A stretch of 64,000 nucleotides of DNA from Nicotiana tabacum (lineage: Eukaryota > Streptophyta > Magnoliopsida > Solanales > Solanaceae), in the NCBI RefSeq assembly GCF_000715075.1, contig NC_134088.1, forward strand, positions 1,550,001-1,614,000, in the 5' to 3' direction. Under the pieces are notes generated by a model. It was given only the letters and a program-made list of their open reading frames with translations. It was not told where the DNA came from and ran no database searches. The position numbers were made by a program, and so were the translations under genes. Of the stretch, positions 19,590 through 31,141 are shown one piece after another; the first letter of the stretch is position 1; each line of letters starts with the position of its first letter.

Positions 19590-22500
19590 TGTTGATACCC
19601 AATTCTTCCCTATATATTTTCATATACAAAATACCTTTCAAAATAGCATGTATATACATCTATAAGTATTTCCCAAGGTCCTATTATTTTTCTCAATTTT
19701 TTAAAGGCTTTTAAAATCAATTTTATTGCCTTATTTTATCAAGAAAAATCCAATAAGTGTCCAAATTTATCAATTTTGGTGGTTCACTTATTGAATTCTC
19801 ATATTTATTCTAAACTACAGCTCAGATTATTTTTGCATATTTTTACAAATTTATTTAGTATTTTTAAAGCTCAACTGCATGTAATTGCAATATTAGCCTC
19901 ATTTATGATTTGATTGCATTTATATTTATAAAAATTAAGTCCAACATTTTTTAATTGATAATTATATGTTATAAATTATTTTAGTACTTTCAATTTATTT
20001 CTAGAATTTAATTTTCTATTTTTTATAAAATAAATGGGAAAATGGCTATTTAAAATCTAGCCAGATTTTATTTCAATTGTAGCCCAAATTCTACCCCAAT
20101 TAAACCCAATTGAACCCCAGCTCAATTCCTAAAATTACCCTACCCACAGCCCGTCTGAATGACCCGCCCGACCCCCCTTTTAATCCAGGTCGTTGATCGA
20201 AATGATCAACGACCACATTTCTTCCTTTCCTTTTTTAATTTACCAACCCCACCAACCCTAAATCATTTTCACCTACCAAGACGCCTCTAAACCATACCCA
20301 TTCTCTCAAACTCTCTCAAAACTTCTCAAATCCTAGCCACCTCCTACCATTTCCACCCTGAAAACCACCAGAATCCATGGCTTCTAAGGCTATGGAAACC
20401 CTACACCGGCCTCTTATGGCTCCCACGTGCCCGATTTCTGAAGATTCAAGGCCTGACCTTGAAGGATTGTACCCATACCTTTGTCGATTCAAGGTTCCAC
20501 GGTCATCTCCGGCCTTGCTAGGGCATACCATGGTTGTTTAAGCCTGATTTTGACCGCTCCGACTCAGATCGGTGACTTTTCGAAGCCTTTCTCACTACTG
20601 GGTTCCTCTGAAACCCTAACCCTCTGAGGTTTTCTCCGATTCTTTTAGATCTGTTGTGTATCTATGCTTTCCCTAAGTTTTCAAATGATTTCTCTGGCTT
20701 TTCTCTCAAAACTACTTTTAAAATCTTTCTTTTCCGATCTAGGGTTTTTCTGAAAGAGTTTAAGTGTTTTTCTGACTTTCTCTGTCTTTCATGTGTATTT
20801 GCCTCTTCTGTGTTCTTGTATGCATCTCTTACTGTGTTTTCCTATACTATATTTTCGTATGCTTTTCTATTGTGTTCTGGTTATTTTCTTCTACCATGTT
20901 CTAGTATGTTCTCCTACTATATTTTTTCTACTGTGTTTTTACTATTTTCCTTCTACTGAGCCCTGTTTAAGTTTCTTCTAAAAGATCTTCTTAAGCATGC
21001 TTCTTCTACTGTTCTTATCAGTCTTTTCTCATAATGCTTCGAATTTGTTTCTTCACTCTGTTTGCTTTGAACCCATCTACTGTGTTTGCATGTTACTCAT
21101 GAGTTATGTTGCTAAAAGAAGCATGTTGGAAGTTTCAGTTCTTTTATGAAACTTCCAAACATGTTTCGATTCAATTTCTTGCCCTCTCATCTCTGCTTTG
21201 TGGTTTGCTTGAACTAGGATTTTCTTTCAAAAAACCACTAATTCTTTCAGACTAACTTCGAGTCTCTGAACTGAGTTTGGACATCTTTGTTTTCATACAA
21301 TTCTGGCCTTTTACTAAACTCTTCTACACTGGATCTTCTACTGATTTTACAATGACACCACAGTCTTTTTTTCATGCTTAACATGCTCGTATGTTCCTTA
21401 TATATGATGAGTTTCCCTCTAAAATGGTTTTCAAATTTGCAATTAGTTTAAACTTTCTTTTGAATATGGCTTGATTGATTTCTTTCCATTTGTTTGCTGA
21501 TTTTCTCTGCGACTCGGCCTAAGTTAAAACACTTCTTCATCTTTTCTGACTCGGTTCATTCATGCAAAATCTCAGACCCTTTTGATTTATTGCTGGTTAA
21601 TTGATTTGCTTATCTTATTTGCACAAACCGTGTATTTTAAAACCTTGTCCTTAAATAACCTTTTATGTATTTACCCTTAATTGCATGCTATGCACAAAGT
21701 GCTTATTCATTTTTCTTTCCTTAAATTGTTTTTACCCGTTTGAATTTGAATCCCTTAATTAAGGGAAGTCTTATGTAGTTGATTGACAATCATTTCCTCA
21801 ACTATTTTCTTACCTTATTTCTTCCTGATTTTACACTATAAAAGGCACGACCCATTTTCACAAAGAACACACTTTCACAATCCTTATGAACTCTTATTTA
21901 CACATAATAGTATTCTCTCTTCTTGTCTGCACTATGACTTTTACAAGACTACTGCATTTTCTCTATTTATTTCTTTGAAAGTGGTATGTCCTAATTTAAG
22001 CTTCAGCATCATCACAATGTGTTCATTTACAGCTTTTATATCCATGTCTACTTTACTATTTCTGTAAAGTTCAATATTTAAGTTAGTATGCTCATATCTT
22101 TCTGCTTGTTTCTGCTGTGAATCCTTGCTCCATATCCCCATCACCCTTATGTGTTTTGAGTTGTGACTTAAGGCATGGCAACGTAAGTTGTTGCCCATGA
22201 ATTAAGTCTGAACCACTGGGGTCTTGACCTCTAAGCAAACAGACTGGAGGGTGTACCAGCATCTTCTATTGCTAGGTATGCCCTTCATCCTGCTTTTCTT
22301 TTGCCTCTTGCAACTTCCCCATTCCCATATACCCTTATGTGTATTGATTTAAGCAACTTCCCTTTTCCCTTTTCCCTTTCCCCTTTCAGAATTCTACTTT
22401 TGCACTTGCACTCCCTCTTAATTCCTAAGTTCTGCCCCCTCTTGTGAGCCTTGCCTTGAGACCTTGAGTTTTCTCTGAACTTAGACACCTGAGGGCTGGC

Positions 22501-24326
22501 CCTTCCACACTGCATTATGTCTTCATCTATAATGTATTTGGGTGTAAGCACTACCCGGAGTTCTTATGAAACTCTTAGGGAACTTTGACACACCCCAAAT
22601 GGGAGAAAGGCTTTGGAATATGATCTCTTGGAGTTGGTTTACTTCATACTTCAGACAGGAAGTCTGAATCAGGCTCTCCTTGGTTGTATTTTTAATTTCT
22701 AATTATTTTTCTTTACTTAATTTTGTTGGGATGTAATAAATTTGTAATGAAACTCTTGGGGATACTTAGTGAAAAGAGAGGGGTAACTATGTATGCAAAA
22801 GGGGTAGATAACCTGCCTATAGGAGTTTATGAATTTCTACATTCTCATATAAACGCCATGTCTATAGGATTTCTGCATTCTCATATTAGATAACCTGCCT
22901 ATAGGAATTTTTTCACGCTCATGTCGATACCATGTCTATAATTACTCGAAATCTGAATTCTACATAAGCATGTAGAAAATGTGCCTATAGGATTTTCTGA
23001 ATCTTGCATATCCATTTCTCATTAGGCAAACATGTTTATAGGTCTTAGTAACTAACTGCAATTAGATATCATGTTCATATAGTACAGTACCTAGATATCA
23101 TGTTTGTAGGATTTCTGCATTTCACTATGTCTATGAAGGTGTTCTAAAATCGACAAACACATATAAAGCATGCCTATAAGAGCTTTAATCGAATCTGAAT
23201 CGCCTCACTCGTTTATAAGCCTAAAATCAACAGTAATAATGCATTATCAGTTGCAGAACTGGTGATCTTTTGCTAAAAACTTGCCTTTCTTTCTTCAGTA
23301 TGTAATCAATTCACTTCATTGTTTCTGGAATCAGTAGATATCATGCCTATAGGTCTTCGTCCAGCACTTAGGCAAGCCGTAGGGTGAAAGTTTATAAACT
23401 GAATTAGATTTTATATGATACAACCAGTAGGCAAGTCTGATTCGGGCTTCTTATCTGAACTATATAATAAATCAGTCTGCCTCGACCCTTTAAGTTTTAA
23501 TCAGACCCTAAACAGTACATGCAAGTCATGCTACATTATGTGCTTTCTTTATTTTAAAGGAGGTCTATTTGAGCCCTTGTATTTTTTTATATGTTTCCCC
23601 AAACTTGCTATATGTGTTTTGTTTGTCGCCTTAGTATTTTACCTTTTGAAACCACAAATAAGCCCAATACCTCCTCCCTCTAAGATTAGTAGTCCCAAGT
23701 GCCTCTAGGGCTAATAGCATTGGGGCGGGTAATAGCATGCAATAAGTAAACGAGACCATTCCACGCTTTAATACCTTAACAGGGTGGGAAAGGGTAGATA
23801 TGGATATGATGACCATGCGATAACATCACGTGTAGCCCCTCGCTAAGGAGTGACTACCGGATGTTGTGTGAGGTGATCCATATTATTAATAAATCTAGAA
23901 CCCCTCCCCCCCCCCCCCTTTCTCTTTGTTTTCTTTGTTTCTTTTAAATCTTTTTTAACCATTTCTTTTAACAAAATCAACTCTTTTTAGTTCTTTTTTC
24001 TTAATTTTATTTATTTGTAACCATTACGTGAAAATCCCCTCTTATTTGAGGTTTTATTTGCCTACATGCTATTTGCACCTAAATTCACAACAATAGTCTG
24101 GTCGGGAACCACACTAGTGGATCCTGAGGGATGCCTAACACCTTCCCCTTGGGATAATTTCAAGCCCTTACCCAATCCCTGGTTACTCAAAACAAACCTT
24201 TTTAGTGTCCTAATATACTTTAATCATTAGGTGGCGACTCTTCTATGCAAACCCAATTCCCAAAAGGAACGAATTGTCCTCCCAAATATCATAAACCCGA
24301 TTTCGCGAGAAAAAGGGGACGCGACA
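19590..24326 (+). repeat. 3' LTR of the Ogre-type element
   Basis: It is colinear with 3409-8054. Differences include an extra segment near 21080-21175 that carries an inverted repeat, a missing TTCTTGTATATTTTC-like segment near 20817, and a run of about 14 C near 23905. The TATA box is at 21837-21843. The end GACGCGACA is followed by GAGAC. Confidence 0.93.
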
Positions 24327-24331
24327 GAGAC
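24327..24331. repeat. Target-site duplication GAGAC (right) of the Ogre-type element
   Basis: Exact match to 3404-3408. Counting it once restores the integrase reading of the Athila-like element across the insertion. Confidence 0.95.
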
Positions 24332-25017
24332 ATACCAATCAGAGTCTTGTAAGCAGTCCTATAAACCCATAGAGCATCATCCAGCTTCTTTGACCAATCG
24401 ATCCGTCTTTGACAATATACTCTTGATTTCCCTGTTTGAGACTTCAACTTCGCCACTTGCTTGAGGATGATAGGGAGCAGAAATTTTGTGGTTGACACCA
24501 TACTTTGCAAGCAAAGTATCAAAAACTCTATTGCAAAAATGAGACCCCCTATCACTTATGATTGCACGAGGAGTGACAAACCTTGTAAAAATGCTCTTCT
24601 TGAGAAATGCAACAACACTCCAGGCCTCATTGTTGGGTAAAGCCATGGCTTCAACCCACTTTTAAACATAGTCCACCGCCACAAGAATGTATCTGTTCCC
24701 ACACGAGCTAACAAACGGGCCCATAAAATCAATGCCTCATACATAAAAATATCAACCTTAAGAATGGTATTGAGAGGCATCTCATCTTTCTTCAAAATTC
24801 CGCCCGCTCTTTGACATTCGTCACACCTCTTCACAAGTTCACTTGCATCTTTGTACAAAGTTGGCCAATAAAACCCACAACTAAGAACTTTGGAAGCCAT
24901 CCTCGCCCCTCCATGATGGACACCATAGGGAGAGGAATGGCAAGCCTCCAAGATACTTAATTGCTCTTCTTTCGGGACACACCTTCGGATCACACCATCC
25001 GTGAAAATCTTGAGCAA
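24332..25017 (-). pseudogene. Athila-like integrase, zinc domain and catalytic core
   Basis: 25017-24780 carries the H2C2 zinc domain (ACHSSPYGVHHGG, then KRCDECQRAGG). 24646-24377 carries the core, with D in IISDRGSHF and E in [23 protein letters not shown] reaches the insertion point and continues at 3408. Frameshifts lie near 24730-24650 and 24430. Joins cDNA ends to target DNA in an intact element; here it is split by 20.9 kb. Confidence 0.85.
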
Positions 25018-25754
25018 GTATGGCTCATCCCAATAGAAATCAAACTATCCCATTTGAGCTTCTTCCTTTGGTTAGAAGAGAGCTCACAGGGGATTGTATC
25101 AGTCACAAGGAAATTAGCAACGTCCGCAAACAATGGCATACCATTCACCGACACCGAAAGAAGTTGTTCGTCGGGAAATGAGTCATTGATTTCTAGGCTA
25201 TCACGAGGCCTCCCCTCCTCCTCCAAGCGGGACAGGTGGTCCGCCACTTGGTTTTCACTACCCTTTAGGTCCACAATCTCCAAATCAAACTCTTTAAGTA
25301 ACATGACCCATCGCATCAGTCTAGCTTTGGAATCCTTCTTCGTCATCAAGTACTGGAGTGCAACATGATCGGTATGGACTATGACCTTGGCACCCATAAG
25401 ATACGGCTGAAATTTCTCCATTGCAAACATAATAGCCAAAACTTTTTTCTCGGTCACCGTGTAGTTCACTTGAGCATTATTCATTGTCTTGCTCACATAG
25501 TACACCGGATGAAATATTTTGTTCACTCTTTGACCTAAAACCGCCCCAACCGCAACATCGCTCGCATCACATATGAGCTCAAAGGGCAAGCTCCAATTAG
25601 GTGTGGTAATGATAGGAGTGGTGGTCAACTTATGCTTGAGAAGTTCAAAGGCTTGCATACATCTCTCATCAAACACAAACTTGGCATCCTTTTCCAATAG
25701 CTTGCACAAGGGGTTCACTACCTTCGAAAAGTCTTTGATAAATCTCCGGTACAA
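24990..25754 (-). pseudogene. Athila-like RNase H domain
   Basis: An open frame of 254 codons starts in the RT thumb ([20 protein letters not shown]). RNase H follows with [42 protein letters not shown] and NQVADHLSR, which carry the expected acidic residues. It degrades the RNA strand during cDNA synthesis. It overlaps the integrase frame start near 25017, where the frame changes. This is the best preserved piece of this element's pol. Confidence 0.85.
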
Positions 25755-26560
25755 CCCCGCATGCCCAAGAAAACTTCTAACTCCCTTGACAGAGGTAGGG
25801 GAGGAAGCCTTGAAATCACATCAATTTTTGCTTTATCTACCTCAATACCGTGCTTTGATATTTTATTCCTAAGAACTATGCTTTCTTCCATCATGAAGTG
25901 GCATTTCTCCCAATTAAGAACAAGATTGGTTTCTTCACAACGGGCCAAAACTCTATCAAGATTTTTCAAACACTCATCAAAAGAATCACCCACAACACTG
26001 AAGTCGTCCATGAACACCTCCAGAATATCTTCCACCATATCGGTGAAAATGGCTATCATACACCGCTGAAACGTATCCGGTGCATTACACAACCTAAAAG
26101 GCATCCGAGAAAAAAGCAAAGGTGACATATGGACAAGTGAATGTGGTCTTCTCCTGATATTCCGGAGCAATCAAGATTTGGTTGTACCCAGAATACCCAT
26201 CCAAGAAACAGTAGAAGGTCTAACATCTGGTCAAGAAAAGGCAATGCAAAGTGATCCTTGTGGTCACTTTATTCAACTTGCGGTAGTCCATGCAAACCCT
26301 CCAACTGGTGACGGTTCTAGTAGGAATCATCTCATTTTGTGAATTTACAACCATGTCATGCCACCCTTTTTCGGGACACATTGTACCGGCGAAGTCCAAG
26401 AGCTATCAGAGATGGGGTACACAACCCCGGTATCCAACCACTTGATCACCTCCTTTTTCACAACTTCTTGCATTGCCTCGTTCAACATCCTTTGATGTTC
26501 CAAGGAGGGCTTTGCATCATCTTCCAGAATAATCTTGTGCATACAGAATGCGAGCATTAT
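25718..26560 (-). pseudogene. Athila-like reverse transcriptase
   Basis: Palm motifs SRMPFRLCNAPDTFQRCM and the catalytic box VFMDD (about 26010) are intact; LNWEKCHFMM follows. The fingers region (VVKKEVIKWLDTGVVYPISD, PVQCVPKKGG) is in the frame that ends at 26345. Between 26345 and 26170 there are several stops, and a shift occurs near 25770. Copies the element RNA to DNA. Confidence 0.83.
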
Positions 26561-27040
26561 CTCACAGATATCAGCTAGAGTCCATCCAATTGCCTTTTTC
26601 CGCTTTTGAAGCACCGCCAATGTGGCATCAACCTGCATGTTAGTAAGACAAGAGGAAAGAATAACTGGCAAAGTAGAACTAGGGCCTAAGAACTCATACC
26701 TGAGGTGTGGAGGCAACAGCTTCAACTCTAACACCGGAGGCTCCTCAATTGAAGGTTTCGTTGGTGGAGTCTTCCGATTCTCAAGGTCTAAAGATAGTTT
26801 TCTAGGCTCATAAGAGTAAGAGCCCATCCCATGTAAAGCATTCACACACTCCACTCGGCCCTCATCATTATTGACATCAAGATTCAACAATACGACCTCT
26901 AAATGGTCCTCCACATTGATCATTGTACTGGTATCATCAACTATTACTGCCATGACAAGGTCCACAAAAGAGCACACCTCGGAACTATTGGGCTGCTTCA
27001 TTGACTTGCACACATGAAAGACCACTTTTTCATCACCCAC
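26560..27040 (-). pseudogene. Protease-RT linker, Athila-like element
   Basis: The frame continues from protease after a TAG at 27041-27043 with GDEKVVFHVCKSMKQ, then an acidic segment (CVNALHGMG) and PVLELKLLPPHLRYEFLG, typical text before RT in Athila-like pol. It links the two domains and has no catalytic motif of its own. Confidence 0.75.
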
Positions 27041-27754
27041 CTAGAAGGTGAGTTCCCTTGCTTCCACATCAACTAAAGCCTTCCCAGTAGCAAGAAAAGG
27101 TCTCCCCAATATGATTGGAACTTCATAATCCACCTTACAATTCAAGATCACAAAGTCATCTAGCAAGATAAATTTGTCCACCCGGATAAGCACATTATCA
27201 ATAATACCCAATGGTCTCTTCATCGTTCTATCCGCCATTTGCAATCTCATGGAAGTCAGCCTCGGTTGCCCAATACCCAAAGTCTTGAAAACTGAGTAGG
27301 CCATCAAGTTGATACTTGCCCCCAAATCACATAGAGTCTTAGCAAAGTCTGCACTTCTAATGGTACAAGGAATGGTAAAAGCACCGGGATCTTCAAGCTT
27401 CGGGGCAATTGAATGTACTATTGCACTAACTTGGTGGGTCATCTTTATAGTTTCACAATCCATGGATTGTTTCTTTATCACCAAGTCCTTCATGAATTTA
27501 GCATAGCCCGACATTTGTTCAAGAGCCTCCACCAAAAGCACATTAATGGATAAGCTCTTCATTATATCAATGAACTTTTTAAACTGATTCTTATTTTTTT
27601 GCTTCATAAACCTTTGAGGATAAGGTGGAGGTGGCCTTGGCAAATGAGCCTTGGCTTTAGGCACAACCAGCTCCGGCATGTCTATTACGTGTTCCCTAGA
27701 CGGGTTCACGTCATTTTGGGTTTCCACCTCGGCATCTTGAATATCAATCCTCAC
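27041..27754 (-). pseudogene. Athila-like protease
   Basis: A 237-codon frame. A Pro-rich lead (RPPPPYPQRF) is followed by a helical segment and a retropepsin-like domain with CDLGASINLM near residue 143 (catalytic Asp in DLGAS) and VPIILGRPFLATG near the C-terminus. It ends in TAG at 27041-27043, after which the reading continues in frame, so the stop is a single change in gag-pol. Cleaves the polyprotein. Confidence 0.85.
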
Positions 27755-27970
27755 TTATTCATTTACATTCTCATCAATCACATTTTCAACCACCAAAGGA
27801 ACTTCATCTTCTTGAAACTCAACTTCATCACTCAAAATTTTCTTTTGTTTGGAGGCATTCACATCACCGTCTCCTCCACTCCCTGTAGTTACCACCATAA
27901 CATAATTGTTCCCACCCTTTGGGTTTACTACCGTATCACTTGGTAAAGCACCCTTAGGGCGAGTATTGGC
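27755..27970 (-). other. gag-protease spacer, Athila-like element
   Basis: A broken acidic linker without a long frame. It lies between the end of gag (stop at 27971) and the protease frame. Confidence 0.4.
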
Positions 27971-29520
27971 CTAATTGAAGGACTGTGAGATTTGGCCTAA
28001 TTGAACCTCCAAATTTCTAATTGAAGTATTATAGGAAGACAACTGAGCATCGGAATCCGCACTCTTTTTCATCATCTGTTCGAACATCAATTCAATTATC
28101 CCTATGTTATTGTTGGAATAACTAGGGCCTTGGGATGAAAATGGGGGCGAATTATTCGGTTTTTGGTACATTGGGGGTCTTTCAAAGCCTTGCACCTGGT
28201 TTCCTTGGTTGCCATTGTTCCACCCACCTTGATTGTTGTTACCACCCCAGTTATTGTTGTTCCCATTCCAATTAACCTGATTGTTCTGATTATGGTTGTT
28301 GTTCCCCCAATTACCATTGCCTTGTTGTTGTTGATTGCCCCAACTGCCTTGGGGCCTGGAAGAATTACCCCTTTGGCCTTGATAATTGTTCACGTATTGC
28401 ACCTCTTCATTCTTCCCAACATAACTATCATCTTGGAATCCACCACAATCATTGTCAAATTGCTCTGAATTCCCTTGGTTGACCTCTTTGTCTTCTTTTG
28501 TTGACTAGCATGTTGACACCCTCCATAGCATTTACTTGGCAAGGATTTTGAACTTGTTGCAACTGTGACTTTGCTAGTTGGTTCATTGTAGTTGTCAACT
28601 CAGCTATAGCCTGCCCATGATCATGTAACTCCTTGTGCAAATTAGTGACCGTAGGGTCACCCTGGGGCATATTGGCTCTACTTTGCCAAGCAGAAAAAGT
28701 GTCAGCCATCTCGTTAAGAATGTCACAAGCATCATCGTAAGACAGTTTCATGAAGTTTCCCTCAACAAGTTGGTTCACTATGCATTGTTTTGTTGTGTTA
28801 ATGCTCCGGTAGAAAATTGGTTGGATCATCGCCTCAATCATATCATTGTTGGGGAATTCCTTTACCATTGTTCTATAGCGCTTCCAAATCTCATGCAAAG
28901 GTTCAGTGGGCTCCTGCTTGAAAGCTAAGATCTCATCTCTCAATGCTGTCATATGCCTCGGTGAAAAACAAAATTGCAATGAACTTGTCCGCCAACTCAT
29001 CCCAATTAGTGATGGAATGATTGGGAAGTCGCTCAAGCAAATCCAATGCCTTCCCTCTAAGTGAGAATGGGAAGAGTCTCAACTGAAGTGCATCCTCGGA
29101 CACATTAGTTTGCTTGCTCCCCCAACAGGTATCCACGAATCCCTTGAGATGTTTGTAAGCATTTTGATTGGCAGCGCCCGTGAAATACCCACGCTGGTCT
29201 AGCAATGTCAGTATCACATTGGTAATTTGAAAATTGCCCACCCAAATCCGGGGCGGGACAATTGCACTTGCATAGCCTTGGTTTGGAAGAACTCGAGTAG
29301 CCACTCTTGGAGGTGGCGGGGGAGGGTCTGGAATATTATCATTGGCATAGAGGCCTCTCCTTTGTCCTTGAGGAACAATAGGGACCTCATCTTCAACATT
29401 TTCATCTACTTCCTCCCCCGGCGGAAGATCTCCAAGAGGTGCATTGTTTAAGTTTGCTGCCCTTTTGTACCTGAAGTTGTGACACACACAAATTAGTAAC
29501 GGAAAAGGAAAGAAGAACAA
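27971..29520 (-). pseudogene. Athila-like gag, two frameshifts
   Basis: 29520-28933 holds a Pro-rich lead and the gag core (LDQRGYFTGAANQNAYKHLK, SLRGKALDLLERLPNHSI). The core goes on in another frame at 29036-28455 (EPLHEIWKRYRTMVKEFP, MKLSYDDACDILNEMADTF). A third frame, 28402-27971, encodes an Asn/Gln/Gly/Trp-rich tail typical of Athila-like gag. Breaks lie near 28940 and 28430. The start is uncertain; residues before RYKRAANLNNAP look like read-through of the leader. Forms the particle. Confidence 0.83.
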
Positions 29521-29559
29521 TACAAAAAACTATTTAGATAGATAGCCAAAACCGTTAGC

Positions 29560-29577
29560 TCCCCAGCAATGGTGCCA
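29560..29577 (-). other. Primer binding site, Athila-like element
   Basis: On the minus strand this reads TGGCACCATTGCTGGGGA, five bases after the LTR end. It resembles the plant tRNA-Asp type PBS (TGGCGCCGTTGCCGGGGA) with three transitions. Confidence 0.8.
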
Positions 29578-30518
29578 AAAAGTGATCGAAGCCAATCCTG
29601 TACTACTATTGAGTAGCAAGAGAGATCGAAGCAGCTTTTACCCGAGAAAGTCGGGATAGATTTCCACAGGGAGCTAGGTATTGGAGTTGAGTTTCTATCT
29701 AAAGTGGAGTTGTGTATTTGTTCCTAATTGCACTTCTGAATGTTTTTGGTTTTGATATTAATTTTAATTTTATAATACTACAATGCTAAATTAGGCTAAG
29801 TAAAGCTAAGATTAAACTATTGAGAGTTGATCAAATAGATAAAAGGCACTAGGGTAGTGACTTTCTCCTAGGTGGTTAATTAACGGATTCTTGAGTCTAA
29901 GGCTAGATTGTCACATTTGGGGAGTATGATATAACCATTGCACGATTCTACTCACTCTATACCTCTCGGTAGTTCGAGTGATTTTGCCCGAATTGACTTT
30001 CTTAAGACCAATTGGGTATGCAAATTTGTACAAGCAATTGAGGTTCAAGTCGGGTATTTCTATCTCTAGGTTTAACCCTTTAATTGGGGCTATCAATCTC
30101 TTGAATACGCCCCAATTCCTTGTTGGACTAATTTCATGGACTTAGGCTCTCTTTCTCAAGAAGAGCCAAAGTCTACTAGGCATAAACTAGTGTTTGCAAC
30201 CACTAATTCAACATTAAAACCCTAAATTGGTCCATATATCAAACACCCATAGACAATCATGCATCAAAACACAAGACCCATCAATTACCCACACTAGGGT
30301 TGAGCCACAACCCTAGCTAATAGGTCTAGCTACTCATAATTATAGAAGAAAACAAAGAAATAAATGAAGAAAAGCCCATAATAATTAATTACTAAATAAA
30401 ACTTGAAGATTCAATGTTGAAACTAAGCTAAAATTACTCAAAATAGTAAAAGAGAAGAAGTCACGAGCGCAGCTCTGTCCCAAAATCTATCTGATGACCT
30501 AAAAATGGGAAAAGAAAC

Positions 30519-30530
30519 TATATATACTAG
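30519..30530 (-). promoter_or_regulatory. TATA box of the Athila-like LTR
   Basis: CTAGTATATATAG on the minus strand, about 35 bases downstream of the last CG-rich dyad. Confidence 0.7.
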
Positions 30531-30559
30531 GCTAAAAATTCTGGACAAAAATACCCCTG

Positions 30560-30915
30560 TGGGGCTAGTGCGGACCGCACAAAATCGAGTGCGGCCGCAC
30601 TAAGGCTCTTAAATTGATTAATCTGCTCTCTGAACTTGGACTTTGCGGACCGCACAAATTCGAGTGTGGTCGCAGTGGCTTCTATTACGATCCGCACAAA
30701 ATGGACTACGGACCGCATTGGGCTGCATCCTCCAATCTAGCAACTCTCTGATCTTGGGCAATACGGACCGCACAAAATCGAGTGCGGCTGTAATGAAAAC
30801 AATGCGGACCACACAAAACCCTTTGCGGCCGTATTGCCTGGTGGCCTGAAAAACATACTCTCTGAACTTCATCTTTACGGACCGCACAAAATGGTGTGCG
30901 GTCGCACTGGCCCTA
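30560..30915. repeat. CG-rich dyad cluster in U3 of the Athila-like LTR
   Basis: Six units of GCGGACCGCACAAAAT plus a partner GCGGCCGC or GCGGTCGC word (about 30568, 30645, 30688, 30763, 30806, 30880). The first reads GTGCGGACCGCAC, AAAATCGA, GTGCGGCCGCAC, two dyads in a row. Units are spaced about 40-80 bases apart, with TCTCTGAACTT-like text between. Confidence 0.85.
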
Positions 30916-31112
30916 TTTAACTTAGCTTGGTCTTGTCTTGGTACTTGTGCAAGTTTCACTCCTTTTTGAGCTGGTTTTTGACACCTTGTCACCTTGTTGA
31001 TTAAACCTGCAATCATGCACAACTTGTGAGCCTTTGGGACTATTTTGTACACATTTCTAATCAAAACATAAGCAAGAAGGAGTGTAAAATGTATCATAAT
31101 CCCTAGTTATCA

Positions 31113-31141
31113 ACGACCGGACTGGTTTTGGGGTTGTGACA
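31113..31141 (+). repeat. Last 29 bases of the 5' LTR of the Tekay-like element
   Basis: CTGGTTTTGGGGTTGTGACA matches the 3' LTR end at 50623-50642 (GTTGGTTTTGGGGTCGTGACA-like). The rest of this LTR would lie beyond the far end of the Athila-like element, outside the window. Confidence 0.8.

Larger units (their letters stand above)
3409..24326 (+). mobile_element. Complete 20.9 kb Tat/Ogre-type Ty3/gypsy retrotransposon, coding frames decayed
   Basis: Two LTRs of 4646 and 4737 bp begin TGTTGATACC and end GCGACA, with GAGAC duplications outside. The order is LTR, PBS (8058), ORF1 upstream of gag, gag, protease, gap, RT, RNase H, second archaeal-type RNase H, integrase, long 3' non-coding part with hairpins and a tandem array, PPT, LTR. 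The long LTRs, the extra ORF1 and the second RNase H are diagnostic of the Tat lineage, Ogre type. The LTRs differ by roughly 4-6% in the stretches I compared and carry indels, so the insertion is not recent. All frames carry stops, so it would need proteins from elsewhere. Confidence 0.92.
24327..31112 (-). mobile_element. Athila-like Ty3/gypsy element, 5' portion (rest at 1-3408 and beyond the window)
   Basis: On the minus strand the order is 5' LTR (31112-29583), PBS (29577-29560), gag, protease, RT, RNase H, integrase, interrupted at 24327 by the Ogre-type element and resumed at 3408. An Asn-rich gag tail, a tRNA-Asp-like PBS and a third ORF after integrase fit the Athila lineage. The 3' LTR is outside the window. 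Stops occur in every gene. Confidence 0.88.
29583..31112 (-). repeat. 5' LTR of the Athila-like element
   Basis: On the minus strand it begins TGATAACTAGGGATTATGAT (31112) and ends TTCGATCA (29583), 1530 bp. U3 holds the CG-rich dyad cluster; a TATA box at 30519-30530 separates it from R-U5. Near the end, CTCCCTGTGGAAATC resembles the conserved U5 text of plant Athila-like LTRs. It lies inside the 5' LTR of the Tekay-like element. Confidence 0.85.

Noticed and set aside
28102..28468. Hydrophobic 101-codon plus-strand frame and Gly/Thr-rich minus frame
   Set aside because: Shadows of the Asn/Gln-rich gag tail.
30618..31097. 159-codon minus-strand frame
   Set aside because: It is the dyad-rich U3 read as protein; repeated FVRSV-like residues come from the DNA motif.
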